Shown: positions 54,814-64,000, counted from the stretch's first letter. The stretch is 64,000 bases of DNA from Rufibacter roseolus (GCF_017916365.1 NZ_JAFMSU010000002.1:930001-994000), one strand, 5' to 3'. Numbers and translations are program-made. The notes: generated from the sequence alone by a model not told the origin.

Positions 54814-56238
54814 CTAAAATCCGCTCACGTTCAGGCGACCGCCGGTGGTGCATTTACCGGCCAGCGAGGAGGTTGGAACCACGCTGTTCAGGATGGCCGC
54901 TCTGATGGCTTCGGCTGTGGAACCTGGGTGCGAGGCTGCGTACAGGGCCACACCTCCGGTTACGTGCGGCGTAGCCATAGACGTACCGTTGTAAGAAGAA
55001 TAGGTGTTATAGGCAGTAGAAGAGTAGATGCCTGAGCCTGGGGCCCCGATGTCTACCGTAGTAGCGCCATAGTTAGAGAAAGAAGATCTTCCGCCGGTGG
55101 AGGTAATGGCCGCTACCGCGATGACGTTGTCATATCCGGCGGCAGACGCAGTGTTGTAGTTAGAAGGGTAGCTTCCTACGGCATCATTGTCATCACCCAC
55201 GCCGTCTGAGCCACCGTTACCGGCTGCGGCCACAAACAGGATCTGGGCTTTGGCTGCACGTACTACAGCATCAGACAGGGCTTGGGAGAAGCCACCGCCA
55301 CCCCAGGAGTTATTGCTCGCCACGATGTTCATGTTGTGGCGGGTTTTCAGGTCGGTTAAGTAGTCAACGGCTTTGATGGCGTTGGCGGTGGTACCGCCTC
55401 TGCGGCCCAGGAATTTCAACGAGATCATGGTCACGTTCCAGTTCACGCCTACTACGCCTTTTCCGTCATTTTTAGCGCCGATGGTACCGGCCACGTGGGT
55501 AGCGTGGTCGTCATAGGCACCACGGGTACCGCCGTCATAGACAGAGTTGTCGTTGGCGTCAAAGTCCCAGCCGTTCACATCGTCAATGTAACCGTTTCCG
55601 TCATCATCCACGCCATTCACCGGATCAAACGGATTTTTCCATACCTGGCCCACCAAATCAGGATGGTCGGTCTGCACGCCTTCGTCAATGATGCCCACCA
55701 CTACCGAGGCAGAACCGGTGTGACCGGCAGCCCAGGCTTCACCGGCCTGGCTACCATACTGGTTAGCGGGGGTGGTAGCGTCGCCGTACATACCCCACAG
55801 GGAACCGTTGGTGTAGTACGGGTCTGAAGAAGCCGCTTGGTGGGTGTAGATGAAGTTAGGCTCCGCGAATTCAATGGCGCCCTCTCCTTTGATTTTGCTC
55901 AAGGCTTCCAGTGCGGCCATGGGGGTATGCACCAGCACTACGCCTTCTTTGTCCCCGAACCGAGCCATGGTTTTGGTGAGAATCTTTTCTTTTACTTTAC
56001 CGCTGATGCGCGCGAGCACCGCGGCCCGGGCCTCAGCGGCGGCTCCGGCTCTGAATTTAACAAGCACCTCATTAGGGACAATCTGTTGTCCACCGGCAAT
56101 TCCCGCATCGGCTTGGGCAGTAGCCGACAATTCCTGATCTTCTGTTAACTGGTCTGTGTTACAGGCCGTCAATAACGTCGCCGACAACATGGCTGCCGCT
56201 ACGGCAGACTTTCCAAAGGCAAGGTACTTTTTCTTCAT
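54814..56238 (-). CDS. Subtilisin-like S8 serine protease lipoprotein, paralogue 1
   Basis: 474 residues. Lipobox TLLTAC (Cys26). An I9-like prodomain (PNEVLVKFRAGAAAEARAAVLA...FAEPNFIYTHQ, about 55-135) is followed by a full S8 domain: Asp185 in GIIDEGVQ, His248 in DDHATHVAG, Asn in ASNNSWGG (309-312) and Ser420 in YNGTSMATPHV. The DDDGNGYIDDVNGWDF segment (211-226) resembles a Ca-binding loop. The lipoprotein signal implies a membrane-anchored protease. It is closely related to the gene at 59022-60428 and both flank the GH5 gene. Confidence 0.95.
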   Translation of the reverse strand: MKKKYLAFGKSAVAAAMLSATLLTACNTDQLTEDQELSATAQADAGIAGGQQIVPNEVLVKFRAGAAAEARAAVLARISGKVKEKILTKTMARFGDKEGVVLVHTPMAALEALSKIKGEGAIEFAEPNFIYTHQAASSDPYYTNGSLWGMYGDATTPANQYGSQAGEAWAAGHTGSASVVVGIIDEGVQTDHPDLVGQVWKNPFDPVNGVDDDGNGYIDDVNGWDFDANDNSVYDGGTRGAYDDHATHVAGTIGAKNDGKGVVGVNWNVTMISLKFLGRRGGTTANAIKAVDYLTDLKTRHNMNIVASNNSWGGGGFSQALSDAVVRAAKAQILFVAAAGNGGSDGVGDDNDAVGSYPSNYNTASAAGYDNVIAVAAITSTGGRSSFSNYGATTVDIGAPGSGIYSSTAYNTYSSYNGTSMATPHVTGGVALYAASHPGSTAEAIRAAILNSVVPTSSLAGKCTTGGRLNVSGF

Positions 56239-56806
56239 GTTTGTTAGATTGGGTTAGGGTTAATATTAAATCTTGGTCTAATTGACTAAAATAAAAGACC
56301 ATTACAAAGGAAAAATCCTGCTTTTACTTAACATAAATAATTCTATATTAGAATTGTACTTTCCTTGTGAATTAGGCGTGATATGGGCCTTTTCTAAAGA
56401 ACATTTCTAATTTACAGGCCTATTTTGGCTTGTCTGTAACTATATACTTTTTCTATATTTAAGAATTGGGCTGTAAATTTTTCCAAGGATTCCAAAGGAG
56501 ATACACATACCAGATCACCGCATCATTCAGGCCAGGCTTTTCCTGCTTAGAGGCTCCTTCCCAAAAAATGGCCTAAAAACGCATGTAGCTGAACAGGGCC
56601 AACAAAAAGGGCTGCTACAATCAAAACCAGAACCAGATTATAGCAGAGGAACTGGTTTAACCAACTCCAGAGATAACCGGCCTTACTTGGCTTGGCCTCA
56701 AACCTTTGAAGCTTGTCTGACGGATTTCATCTAGCTAATATATTTTGCTAACCAAATACCTTTATATTTATCTCATGACTCCCCGCACCTTATAAAGAAA
56801 CCACCA
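56239..56806. other. Divergent intergenic region, AT-rich
   Basis: Between the divergent S8 and GH5 genes. A family A half-site (CCCAAAAAATGGCCTAAAAA) is at 56560-56580. Otherwise no gene or strong motif. Confidence 0.5.
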
Positions 56807-58804
56807 ATGGTTAAAAAGATGACAACACTATTTGAGAAACGCACCCTTGGCCAGCGGCCTACCTGGCTTCTGTTGGTTAGCCTCCTGCTGTTCTGTTTGG
56901 CCTCCCCTCCCCTGATGGCACAGGAAGCGCCCTTCAAGAAGGGCGTGAACCTGACGGGTTGGTTCCAGGCTAACAGCGCCCGCGAGGTGCAGTTTTCGCG
57001 GTATACCCGCCAGGACTTTGCGCAGATCAAGAGCCTGGGCTGCGATGTCATCCGGTTGCCCATTAACCTGCACGCCATGACCAGCGGCGCGCCCGCCTAC
57101 ACCATTGACCCGCTGTTCTTCTCTTTCCTGGACGAGGCTGTGAACTGGGCCGAGGAACTGAACCTGCACCTTATCCTGGACAACCATTCTTTTGACCCCA
57201 TCGCTGATACCCAGCCCCAGGTGGAAACCATTCTGGAGAAAGTCTGGCCCCAGATGGCGCAGCATTACAAAGACCGATCAGAACGCATCTACTATGAAAT
57301 CCTGAATGAGCCCCACGGCATCTCAGACGCGCAGTGGAACGCCATCCAGGGCCGCATCATCCAGGCCATCCGCCGGCATGATACCCGCCATACCATTATA
57401 GTAGGCGCTACCAATTTCAACAGCTACCAGAACCTGGCCCAACTACCGGTGTACCCAGACAGCAAACTCATCTACACCTTCCATTTCTACGATCCGTTCC
57501 TGTTCACCCATCAGGGCGCCACCTGGGTAGCGCCTTCGCTGTTGCCGCTGGCCAATATGCCATTTCCTTACCGCGCCCAGGACATGCCACCCCTGCCTAA
57601 TAGCCTGCGGGGCACCTGGATGGAGAGCGCCTACAATAATTACCGGCAAGATGGCACCGTAGCCAAAGTGAAACAGCTCATAGATATTGCGGCCCAGTTC
57701 AAGCAGACCCGCCAGGTGCCGGTGTTCTGCGGCGAGTTTGGGGTGCTCATGGACTATAGCCGCCCCGCCGACCGCGTGTTCTGGTACAACGAGGTGCGCC
57801 GCTACCTGGAGGAAAAAGGCATTGCCTGGACCAGTTGGGACTATCACTATGGTTTCGGGCTATTCAACCCGGGCGGGACCGATCTTTTTGAGCATGACCT
57901 GAACGTTCCGCTGCTGCAGGCCCTGGGCTTTACCGTGCCGCCGCAGACGCCTTATGTGAAACAACCCGAGGGCAGTGGCTTCGCGGTGTATTCTGATTTT
58001 ATAGGTGCGCGCATTGTGAACGCCAGTTACGGCAGTGGTCCCCTGGATTTCTACGCTGCCCAGAAACCCAACAACGGCCGCTACAGCCTGGCCTGGACCG
58101 GGGCCGAGCGGTACAGCAGCATCGCATTCGACTTCAAGCCCGATAAAGACCTCTCCAAACTGAAACAGGAAGGCTACGCCGTGGATTTCCTGTTCCGGGG
58201 CACTGCCCCCGCCCTCAGTTTTGACCTCCGTTTCCTGGACTCTAAAACGGGACCAGAGGATCATCCCTGGCGGTCAGGCGTCACCATCACCTCAGATCAG
58301 GTTCCTTTTGATGGCCGCTGGCACCACGTACGCATTCCTTTGAGTTCTTTCACCGAGAAAGGCTCCTGGGACGGCGCCTGGTTTAACCCCGAAGGCAAGT
58401 TTGACTGGACCAGCGTGGACCGCTTGGAAATCACCGCCGAGCACGCCAACCTGGGCCAAACCAAACTCTGGTTCGATAACATCTACGTTTCAAACCAGGA
58501 TACCGCAAAAGTGTATGAGACCTCGGTTTTCACCGGAGCCGTGACCGGCATCTCTCCCGCCATTAAAAGCGCAGACCTGAAGGTGTACCCCAATCCGGCC
58601 GCCGGGTATCTGCTCCTGGAAACCACCTTGCCCGGTAAACTCACCGCGGAGCTCAGCAACAGCGTGGGTACGGTGGTCCATCGGGAGGCTTTCACCCAAA
58701 AGTTAAAGCTTTCTACCTCCACGTTCCCTGCCGGCGCTTACTTCCTGAAAGTGACCCAACCCAACGGCCAGTCTACTACCCGAAAGGTCATGCTGCAACG
58801 GTGA
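56807..58804 (+). CDS. GH5 glycoside hydrolase with T9SS sorting domain
   Basis: 665 residues. A signal peptide ends near MAQ (38-40). Catalytic domain 45-375: VIRLPINLHAM, LHLILDNHSFDP, acid/base Glu168 in ILNEPHG, HFYD, and nucleophile Glu310 in FCGEFGV. A beta-rich region (about 390-570) resembles a carbohydrate-binding module. Residues 588-665 (KVYPNPAAGYLLLE...GAYFLKVTQPNGQSTTRKVMLQR) form a type A T9SS C-terminal domain, so the enzyme is exported to the cell surface or medium. The substrate is a beta-glucan or mannan; not determined here. The two S8 protease genes flank it. Confidence 0.93.
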   Translation: MVKKMTTLFEKRTLGQRPTWLLLVSLLLFCLASPPLMAQEAPFKKGVNLTGWFQANSAREVQFSRYTRQDFAQIKSLGCDVIRLPINLHAMTSGAPAYTIDPLFFSFLDEAVNWAEELNLHLILDNHSFDPIADTQPQVETILEKVWPQMAQHYKDRSERIYYEILNEPHGISDAQWNAIQGRIIQAIRRHDTRHTIIVGATNFNSYQNLAQLPVYPDSKLIYTFHFYDPFLFTHQGATWVAPSLLPLANMPFPYRAQDMPPLPNSLRGTWMESAYNNYRQDGTVAKVKQLIDIAAQFKQTRQVPVFCGEFGVLMDYSRPADRVFWYNEVRRYLEEKGIAWTSWDYHYGFGLFNPGGTDLFEHDLNVPLLQALGFTVPPQTPYVKQPEGSGFAVYSDFIGARIVNASYGSGPLDFYAAQKPNNGRYSLAWTGAERYSSIAFDFKPDKDLSKLKQEGYAVDFLFRGTAPALSFDLRFLDSKTGPEDHPWRSGVTITSDQVPFDGRWHHVRIPLSSFTEKGSWDGAWFNPEGKFDWTSVDRLEITAEHANLGQTKLWFDNIYVSNQDTAKVYETSVFTGAVTGISPAIKSADLKVYPNPAAGYLLLETTLPGKLTAELSNSVGTVVHREAFTQKLKLSTSTFPAGAYFLKVTQPNGQSTTRKVMLQR

Positions 58805-58950
58805 GGCCGCTCTAAGAAGTAAATACAAGTACACATTTTTATCTACTTAGATAACTCGCTTTTATGACGTTAATTAGGCATCTGTACTTTAAGTAAATAT
58901 CACCTTCACCAATGCTTTAAGCTTAGCGCCTACTCTTCCGCTGTAAAACA

Positions 58951-58985
58951 AAAAGGCCGCCCTGAAAAGAATCAGGACGGCCTTT
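58951..58985 (-). terminator. Terminator of the second S8 gene
   Basis: AAAAGGCCGCCCTG paired with CAGGACGGCCTTT, with a T-run on the minus strand. Confidence 0.8.
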
Positions 58986-59021
58986 GCGTTTAGGACCTGT
59001 TTTTACAGGAATAGCTTACAT

Positions 59022-60428
59022 CTAGAAATTGCTCATGTTCAGGCGGCCGCCGGTCACGCATTTACCAGTCAGCGAAGACGTTGGGGTGGCGCTGCTCAGG
59101 ATGGCATTCTTGATAGCCGCAGCAGTAGAGCCCGGATGAGAGGCCGCGTACAAAGCTGCGGCGCCGGTTACATGCGGGGTAGCCATAGACGTACCGCTGT
59201 AGCCTGAGTAAGTGTTATAGGCGGTGGTAGAGTAAATGGCAGCCCCCGGTGCCCCGATGTCTACCGTAGTGGCTCCGTAGTTAGAGAAAGAAGCCCGTCC
59301 GCCGGAAGAGGTGATGGCAGCCACCGCGATGACGTTAGGCAGGTTGTAGTTGGATGGGTAGTTAGCCACCGCATCATTGTTATCGCCTACGCCGTCTGAG
59401 CCACCGTTCCCGGATGCCGCTACAAACAGGATGTTCTTGGCGTTAGACCGGTTGATAGCATCATAAAGAGCTTGGGAGTAACCGCCGCCTCCCCAGGAGT
59501 TGTTGCTGGCCACGATGTTGATCCCGTGGCGGTTCTTCAGGTCGGTTAGGTAATCCAGGGCTTTGATGGCACCAACCGAGGTTCCCCCGTTCTGGCCCAG
59601 GAACTTGCAGGAGATCATCTTCACGTTCCAGTTCACGCCTACTACGCCTTTCCCGTCGTTTTTAGCGCCGATGGTACCGGCCACGTGCGTGCCGTGGTCA
59701 TCTAAGCTGCCCCCGGTTCCGCCGTCATAAACTGTTTTGTTGTTGCCGGCAAAGTCCCAGCCGTTCACATCGTCAATGTAACCGTTGCCGTCGTTGTCAA
59801 TGCCGTCTGCTTTGTCATAAGGGTTAACCCAAACCTGGCCCTGCAGATCGGGATGCGTATTTTGCACCCCTTCGTCAATAATGCCCACCACTACCGAGGT
59901 AGAACCAATATGCCCTTTGGCCCAGACTTCACCGGCCTGGCTGCCGTAGACGTTCTTAGGGTTGGTGGCATCGCCGTACAATCCCCAGAGATAGTTTTGG
60001 GTGTAGTAAGGCTCGGTGGTAGTAGCCTGGTGGGTATATATGTAGTTGGGCTCGGCGTACTCAATCATGTCAGCGCCTTTTACTTTGCTCAGGGCCTCCA
60101 GGGCAGCCAGCGGCGTGTGCACCAGTACCAGTCCTTCTTTGTCGCCGAGGCGTTCCATGGTCTTGGTCAGGATCTTCTCTTTCACTTTGCCTCCTATGCG
60201 GGCGAGCACGGCAGTTCTGGCTTCTTGAGAAGCACCGGCTTTGAACTTCACCAGCACCTCATTGGGCACCACGCGCTGCTCTCCGTCCATTCTGGCGTCC
60301 CCTTGCGTAGCAGTAGATACCTCCTGGTTTTCAATGAGTTGTTCTGTATCGCAGGCGGTAAGCATGGCAACTGAACATAGGCTTGCCGCCAAGGCGAACC
60401 TCCCGAGGGTAAAGGAATTTCTCTTCAT
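59022..60428 (-). CDS. Subtilisin-like S8 serine protease lipoprotein, paralogue 2
   Basis: 468 residues, aligning with paralogue 1 almost without gaps. Lipobox AMLTAC (Cys26). Catalytic Asp185, His248 and Ser414 are in the same positions relative to the start; the six-residue difference comes from a loop near residue 363 (YNLPNVIAV here, YNTASAAGYDNVIAV there). Prodomain, calcium-loop-like segment and substrate loop are all retained. Probably the product of duplication. A membrane-anchored protease. Confidence 0.95.
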   Translation of the reverse strand: MKRNSFTLGRFALAASLCSVAMLTACDTEQLIENQEVSTATQGDARMDGEQRVVPNEVLVKFKAGASQEARTAVLARIGGKVKEKILTKTMERLGDKEGLVLVHTPLAALEALSKVKGADMIEYAEPNYIYTHQATTTEPYYTQNYLWGLYGDATNPKNVYGSQAGEVWAKGHIGSTSVVVGIIDEGVQNTHPDLQGQVWVNPYDKADGIDNDGNGYIDDVNGWDFAGNNKTVYDGGTGGSLDDHGTHVAGTIGAKNDGKGVVGVNWNVKMISCKFLGQNGGTSVGAIKALDYLTDLKNRHGINIVASNNSWGGGGYSQALYDAINRSNAKNILFVAASGNGGSDGVGDNNDAVANYPSNYNLPNVIAVAAITSSGGRASFSNYGATTVDIGAPGAAIYSTTAYNTYSGYSGTSMATPHVTGAAALYAASHPGSTAAAIKNAILSSATPTSSLTGKCVTGGRLNMSNF

Positions 60429-61356
60429 GTTTGTTTATTGGATGAGGATTAGATAGGACAAATCAATTATCAGCCAAAGTAAAGATAGGCCGTTGTACTG
60501 TTTAAATACAAATTAAATATTGCCATTAATAAAAAATCGAGACCTCACACACAGTCTACAACAATCACACTAAAAGGTATTTACTTTATTTACCATCATT
60601 AAACTGCCTGTTTCACTCCTTTCTTCAAAATTGCCACCTTTATATATTTAGTTATATTATATCTTAATAAGCAATTACTCTCTTCAACACATCATTATTC
60701 TATTTATTTCCGCAAGGTTCCTCTTGAAGTTGTACAAACTGTTTCTTACCCTGGAATTTGCATTAAACAAATAGAAAACTACATCCTGATTTGGGAGCCA
60801 TTTTTAGCCCGAATTATCAAATTGAGCCTCAAAACAGTTTCCTGCCAGAACAGATTCACCCGAAAATTGCCCGGCAGAAAGCCTAAGCTCCCATCAACCA
60901 AACCCTGGCGCAAACAGGACAGTTACCATCGAAAAATATTTTCACTCCCACGGTTGCCATAGGTCTCACTTTTCTGTTTTAGAGCCATTTTCAGGATTTA
61001 GGATACAAAACGACAGATGCTTCCCACGTGAAAGCCTCTCTGCTGGTGCAAGTGGGTATAAATACGGAACAGAATGGGTATAACTTCATTAGCCTGATCG
61101 CGTGAACAATAGGGCTGCGGGCAAGCCGCTGCGCCTTTTATTCATAACCGATTCTCCATCCCCCATGAAAATACCTTTACACCCCCCCTACCTGGCCACT
61201 CCTTCACCAAACTGGCACCATCCCGATTCACACCTTGCAGCAAGCTTCGCTGGTTCCACCTGGAAGAGCCAACCCGAGGTCTTCCAACAACCCTCCGCAT
61301 TGGGCAAGCCGCTCATCAATGCGTTGCGGCCACGTCCTAGACAAGTCTTCGGTTTT
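60429..61356. other. Intergenic, AT-rich, no gene seen
   Basis: Long AT-rich stretch from 60480 to 60770. A few family A-like fragments are around 60785-60815 and 60975-61000. The SDR frame is open from 61102 but has no signs of coding before about 61320. Confidence 0.5.
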
Positions 61357-62358
61357 ATGTTTGTGCTGTTGCTTTGCCTGGCTCTGGGCGGATGCGCCAC
61401 CTGGGAAATGGGTGCTTCGGGGCAGCGGAAAGTAGCGGGTAAAACCTTCGTGATTGTGGGGGCTTCCAGCGGATTCGGGCGCGGGGTGGCCGAGCAACTG
61501 GGAGCGTACAAAGCCAATGTGGTGCTGGCGGCCCGCCGCGGAGAGTTGCTGGAGGAGATTGCCACCAAGATACGGGCGGCGGGCGGCACGGCGCTGGTGG
61601 TGCCCATGGACATCAGCAAACCCGAGGATGTGCAGCGCCTGGCGGAGGCAGCGGTGCAGCAGTACGGCAAAATTGATGTGTGGGTGAACATGGCCGGCGT
61701 GGGCGCTATAGGAAGGTTTTGGGAAATTCCCATCGCAGACCAGGCCCGCATTGTGGACATCAACCTCAAAGGCTTCATCTACGGGAGCCACGCCGCCATC
61801 CGGCAGTTCCAGACCCAGGGCTACGGCACGCTCATCAACTTGGGCTCCATTGAAAGCGAGAACCCATTGGCCTACCATGCATCCTACGCCGCCACCAAAG
61901 GCGGGGTCCTCAATCTGGGGCAGGCCATCAACCAGGAACTGAGGCTCAGCGGGCACAAGAACATCAAAGTTGTCACCGTTGAGCCCTGGGCAGTGGACAC
62001 GCCGTTCTGGCAGCACGCCGCCAACTACAGCGGCCACACCGCCCGCATGGCTGCCATGGACCCGCCCAGCAAAGTAGTGAATGCCGTGATCAGGATGTCT
62101 TTGCGGCCCCGGAAAGAACTGCCGGTGGGTTGGAAAGCCCGCGGCTCCTGGATTTCGCACCACCTGTTCCCGCATTTCACCGAGCGAATCTCGGCCAACG
62201 TGGCGCACAAGTCCCAGATGAAAAACGCCCCGCCCGCGCCACCCACTTCCGGATCGGCGTTCACGCCCATGCCCACCGGCCGAGGGGTGGATGACAATGT
62301 CCGCCAGCGGATGAAGGAGGAAAACCGGCAGCGCCGCCAGCAGAAGAAACAGAAGTAA
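61357..62358 (+). CDS. Short-chain dehydrogenase/reductase with lipobox
   Basis: 333 residues from ATG 61357; the frame is open from GTG 61102, giving 85 more residues of unlikely composition. A hydrophobic MFVLLLCLALGGC segment has a lipobox, preceded in the longer frame by Arg-rich sequence, so ATG 61357 may lack a positive n-region and a slightly earlier start is possible. The SDR domain follows: GASSGFGRG, NMAGVGAIG, and YHASYAATK with the catalytic Tyr and Lys. NAD(P) would be needed, so export is odd. The tail is Pro/Gln/Arg-rich. Confidence 0.72.
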   Translation: MFVLLLCLALGGCATWEMGASGQRKVAGKTFVIVGASSGFGRGVAEQLGAYKANVVLAARRGELLEEIATKIRAAGGTALVVPMDISKPEDVQRLAEAAVQQYGKIDVWVNMAGVGAIGRFWEIPIADQARIVDINLKGFIYGSHAAIRQFQTQGYGTLINLGSIESENPLAYHASYAATKGGVLNLGQAINQELRLSGHKNIKVVTVEPWAVDTPFWQHAANYSGHTARMAAMDPPSKVVNAVIRMSLRPRKELPVGWKARGSWISHHLFPHFTERISANVAHKSQMKNAPPAPPTSGSAFTPMPTGRGVDDNVRQRMKEENRQRRQQKKQK

Positions 62359-62401
62359 GGATTCTTGCTTTCTTGCGAGGCCGTTTCAGCTGTTATTTTC
62401 T

Positions 62402-62470
62402 GGTTCAAGTTTCCAACTTGGACCTACTTTAGTCTGAAGTTTGCAACTTCAGTGAGGCGGCAGCCTCAAG
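62402..62470 (-). repeat. Triple-hairpin repeat, copy 3
   Basis: The inverted copy of the unit at 47401 and 54603; the sequence GAAGTTTGCAACTTC replaces the middle palindrome. Confidence 0.7.
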
Positions 62471-62563
62471 GATCAAGTTTCCTCGTTCTTTTGCCAGGTA
62501 GAACAGCACGGGAAAAGAGTGAAACAGGTCAGCCCTTACCCAGCAGTACCATCCAGCAAACCA

Positions 62564-62615
62564 CATTTTCCGTTTCGGGGCCGTTTTAAGAAAAACGGCC
62601 CCGAAACGGAAAATG
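62564..62615. repeat. Perfect 24-bp palindrome, family A-like; possible bidirectional terminator
   Basis: Arms 62564-62587 and 62592-62615 are perfectly complementary with a 4-nt loop. The centre CCGTTTT/AAAACGG and the flanking CGTTTCGGGG resemble family A. It lies between the convergent SDR and DnaE genes, so it may also end transcription. Confidence 0.8.
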
Positions 62616-62632
62616 CACCCGATTACTGCTTC

Positions 62633-64000
62633 TCAATACCGCGGATCTTTCTGGAACGGTAGCTTGGCCATTTTCTCCACCTCCATGCTGGGGAACCCGA
62701 ACTCCTCTACCACTTTGCCATAGAGCAGGTACACGCCGTTGCCTTTGAAGGGCCAGGCCTTGAGCGAGGGCGGGAAGTGCACAGTATCAAAGAAATCGCC
62801 GGCGCTGTCCAGGAAGGTGCCAAACTGCATGACCTCGCCGCGTACGGTACGCACGTACTTGGTGGTCACCAGCAGACCCATCATGCGCACCTTCTGCCCC
62901 AGGAACGCCAGCAGGTCTTTGGCGGGCACATCACCCCGCGCGGAGGTCTGCAGCAGGTCAAAGTACGAGCAGGTCACCGGAAAACCCAGCAGCTCCATCT
63001 CATCATAGGCGTCTTCCACTAGCGTGTGGGTGAGCGCGGGCAACATGAAGGTTTTGACCGGCGTCTGGAACAGCAACTCCTGGCCGGGCGCGGCCACCTT
63101 GTGGCCCAGGTGCATATGGGCCTCCCAGAGCAGCGTCTTCTTGTCCTGGCCCGTGAACCGTAGCGCCTGCACTCGCACCAGAATGAGCAACTGCTCCAGC
63201 GTGATTTGGCTGCGCCGGATGAACTCCTCCAGCGAGGCGTAAGGCCCGTTCTCCTCCCGCTCGCTTACCAGTTTGAAAGCCACTTTCTGCTCCAGGTTCT
63301 GCACGTGCACCAGGCCCAGGTAAATGTCCGTGCCCGTGATGGAGGTGTAGTACCCGCTATGGTTCACGCAGGGCAGATGGATGGTGCCGCCCGCTTTCTG
63401 GGCCTGCTGCACGTACACCCACGTCTTGTAGAAACCCCCGAAGTTGTTGATCACGGCCACCATGAACTCTAATGGATAATAGGTTTTCAGGAACAGGCTC
63501 TGGTAACTCTCCACGGCAAAGGAGGCCGAGTGCGCCTTAGAGAACGAATACCCCGCAAAGGACTCAATCTGCCGCCAGACCTCCTTGGTGATAGCCTCGG
63601 GGTAGCCACGCTCCCGGCAGTTGGCGAAGAACTTGTCCACCAGTTTCTGGAACTCGGCGCGGGAGCGGTACTTGCCGCTCATGGCCCGGCGCAGCACATC
63701 GGCATCCGCCAGATCCAACCCCGCGAAGTGGTGGCAGACCTTGAGCACGTCTTCCTGGTAGACCATCACGCCGTACGTCTCCCCTAGCTGCTCGCCCATG
63801 ACCGGGTGGATGTGCTGAATCTGATCGGGGTGGTGGAACCGGTGGATGTAGGCTTTCATCATGCCGCTCTTGGCCACGCCCGGCCTGATGATGGAACTGG
63901 CCGCCACCAGTGACAGGTAATTGTCGCAGCGCAGCTTGGTCAAAAGCCCCCGCATGGCCGGACTCTCAATGTAAAAGCAGCCAATGGTGTCGCCGGACTT
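62633..64000 (-). CDS. DNA polymerase III alpha subunit (DnaE-type), C-terminal part
   Basis: Partial: the gene runs off the right edge and 456 codons are visible. At the N-terminal end of the visible part, KSGDTIGCFYIESPAMRGLL is the fingers-region sequence of C-family polymerases. It is followed by YGVMVYQEDVLKVCHHFAGL, ADVLRRAMSGK, SFAGYSFSKAHSASFAV and a C-terminal OB-like region. The rather short C-terminal end and divergent motifs suggest the error-prone DnaE2/ImuC branch rather than the main replicative subunit, but this cannot be decided without the missing part. Confidence 0.85.
   Translation of the reverse strand, partial: KSGDTIGCFYIESPAMRGLLTKLRCDNYLSLVAASSIIRPGVAKSGMMKAYIHRFHHPDQIQHIHPVMGEQLGETYGVMVYQEDVLKVCHHFAGLDLADADVLRRAMSGKYRSRAEFQKLVDKFFANCRERGYPEAITKEVWRQIESFAGYSFSKAHSASFAVESYQSLFLKTYYPLEFMVAVINNFGGFYKTWVYVQQAQKAGGTIHLPCVNHSGYYTSITGTDIYLGLVHVQNLEQKVAFKLVSEREENGPYASLEEFIRRSQITLEQLLILVRVQALRFTGQDKKTLLWEAHMHLGHKVAAPGQELLFQTPVKTFMLPALTHTLVEDAYDEMELLGFPVTCSYFDLLQTSARGDVPAKDLLAFLGQKVRMMGLLVTTKYVRTVRGEVMQFGTFLDSAGDFFDTVHFPPSLKAWPFKGNGVYLLYGKVVEEFGFPSMEVEKMAKLPFQKDPRY

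Noticed and set aside
61228-62208. A 326-codon antisense frame opposite the SDR gene
   Set aside because: Its composition (His/Gly/Val-rich) is typical of reverse reading frames and the SDR on the plus strand has intact motifs.

Overview
The window looks like a piece of a Bacteroidota chromosome, most likely Cytophagales / Hymenobacteraceae (Rufibacter, Pontibacter or a near relative). This rests on gene content, not on a search: a glycoside hydrolase with a C-terminal type IX secretion (T9SS) sorting domain, a DUF4199 membrane protein, a large MacB/FtsX-type permease, two short Bacteroidota-type cold-shock proteins, many lipoproteins, and promoter-like sequences of the Bacteroidota form (xTTG-N19-TAnnTTTG). 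No rRNA, tRNA, CRISPR array, phage or transposase gene was found. Base composition is close to balanced, with a few AT-richer genes (for example 51078-51728).

Layout. 77-13283: a DnaQ/UvrC-like nuclease; two divergent paralogues resembling atypical kinases; topoisomerase IB with a GNAT acetyltransferase; an M48 protease with an App1-like phosphatase; an NTF2-like lipoprotein with MtgA; a Lon-substrate-binding-domain protein with a metallophosphoesterase; a diacylglycerol-kinase-like enzyme. 13629-19336: small envelope and membrane proteins, an L,D-transpeptidase-like protein, an ABC-F protein and two tandem lmo0937-type small proteins. 19579-22668: 3-hydroxybutyryl-CoA dehydrogenase, DapD and a glycosyltransferase. 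22686-28658: a metal-homeostasis cluster (fabH, DtxR/MntR regulator, substrate-binding lipoprotein, ATPase, permease fused to a DtxR-like domain, second permease) behind a palindrome that looks like its operator. 28911-47247: mostly housekeeping and signalling genes (thioredoxin-like protein, MnmE, nitronate monooxygenase, acetyltransferases, FtsX permease, two PAS histidine kinases, aminotransferase V, pseudouridine synthase, quinone oxidoreductase) and a J-domain/coiled-coil protein. 47248-64000: an accessory region with a GH43 enzyme, two cold-shock genes, a beta-barrel protein, a pseudouridine synthase, an exported methyltransferase-like lipoprotein, two paralogous S8 lipoprotein proteases flanking a T9SS-exported GH5 enzyme, an SDR with a lipobox, and the C-terminal part of a DnaE-type polymerase cut by the window end.

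The non-coding DNA is unusually structured. At least two dispersed palindromic repeat families recur between genes: a nested palindrome close to GTTTAGGGCCTGTTTTC/GAAAACAGGCCCTAAAC with about ten copies, and a 71-bp triple-hairpin unit with three copies. Two gene-free islands (47248-48178 and 53562-54813) hold several further inverted repeats. One copy of the first family contains the start codon and first residues of the metal-binding lipoprotein at 24434.

The most interesting candidates are the divergent kinase-like pair, the permease-DtxR fusion with its operator, the J-domain/coiled-coil protein, the Rossmann-fold enzymes that carry lipoprotein signals, and the palindromic repeat families. 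I did not find a clear new defence or mobile system.
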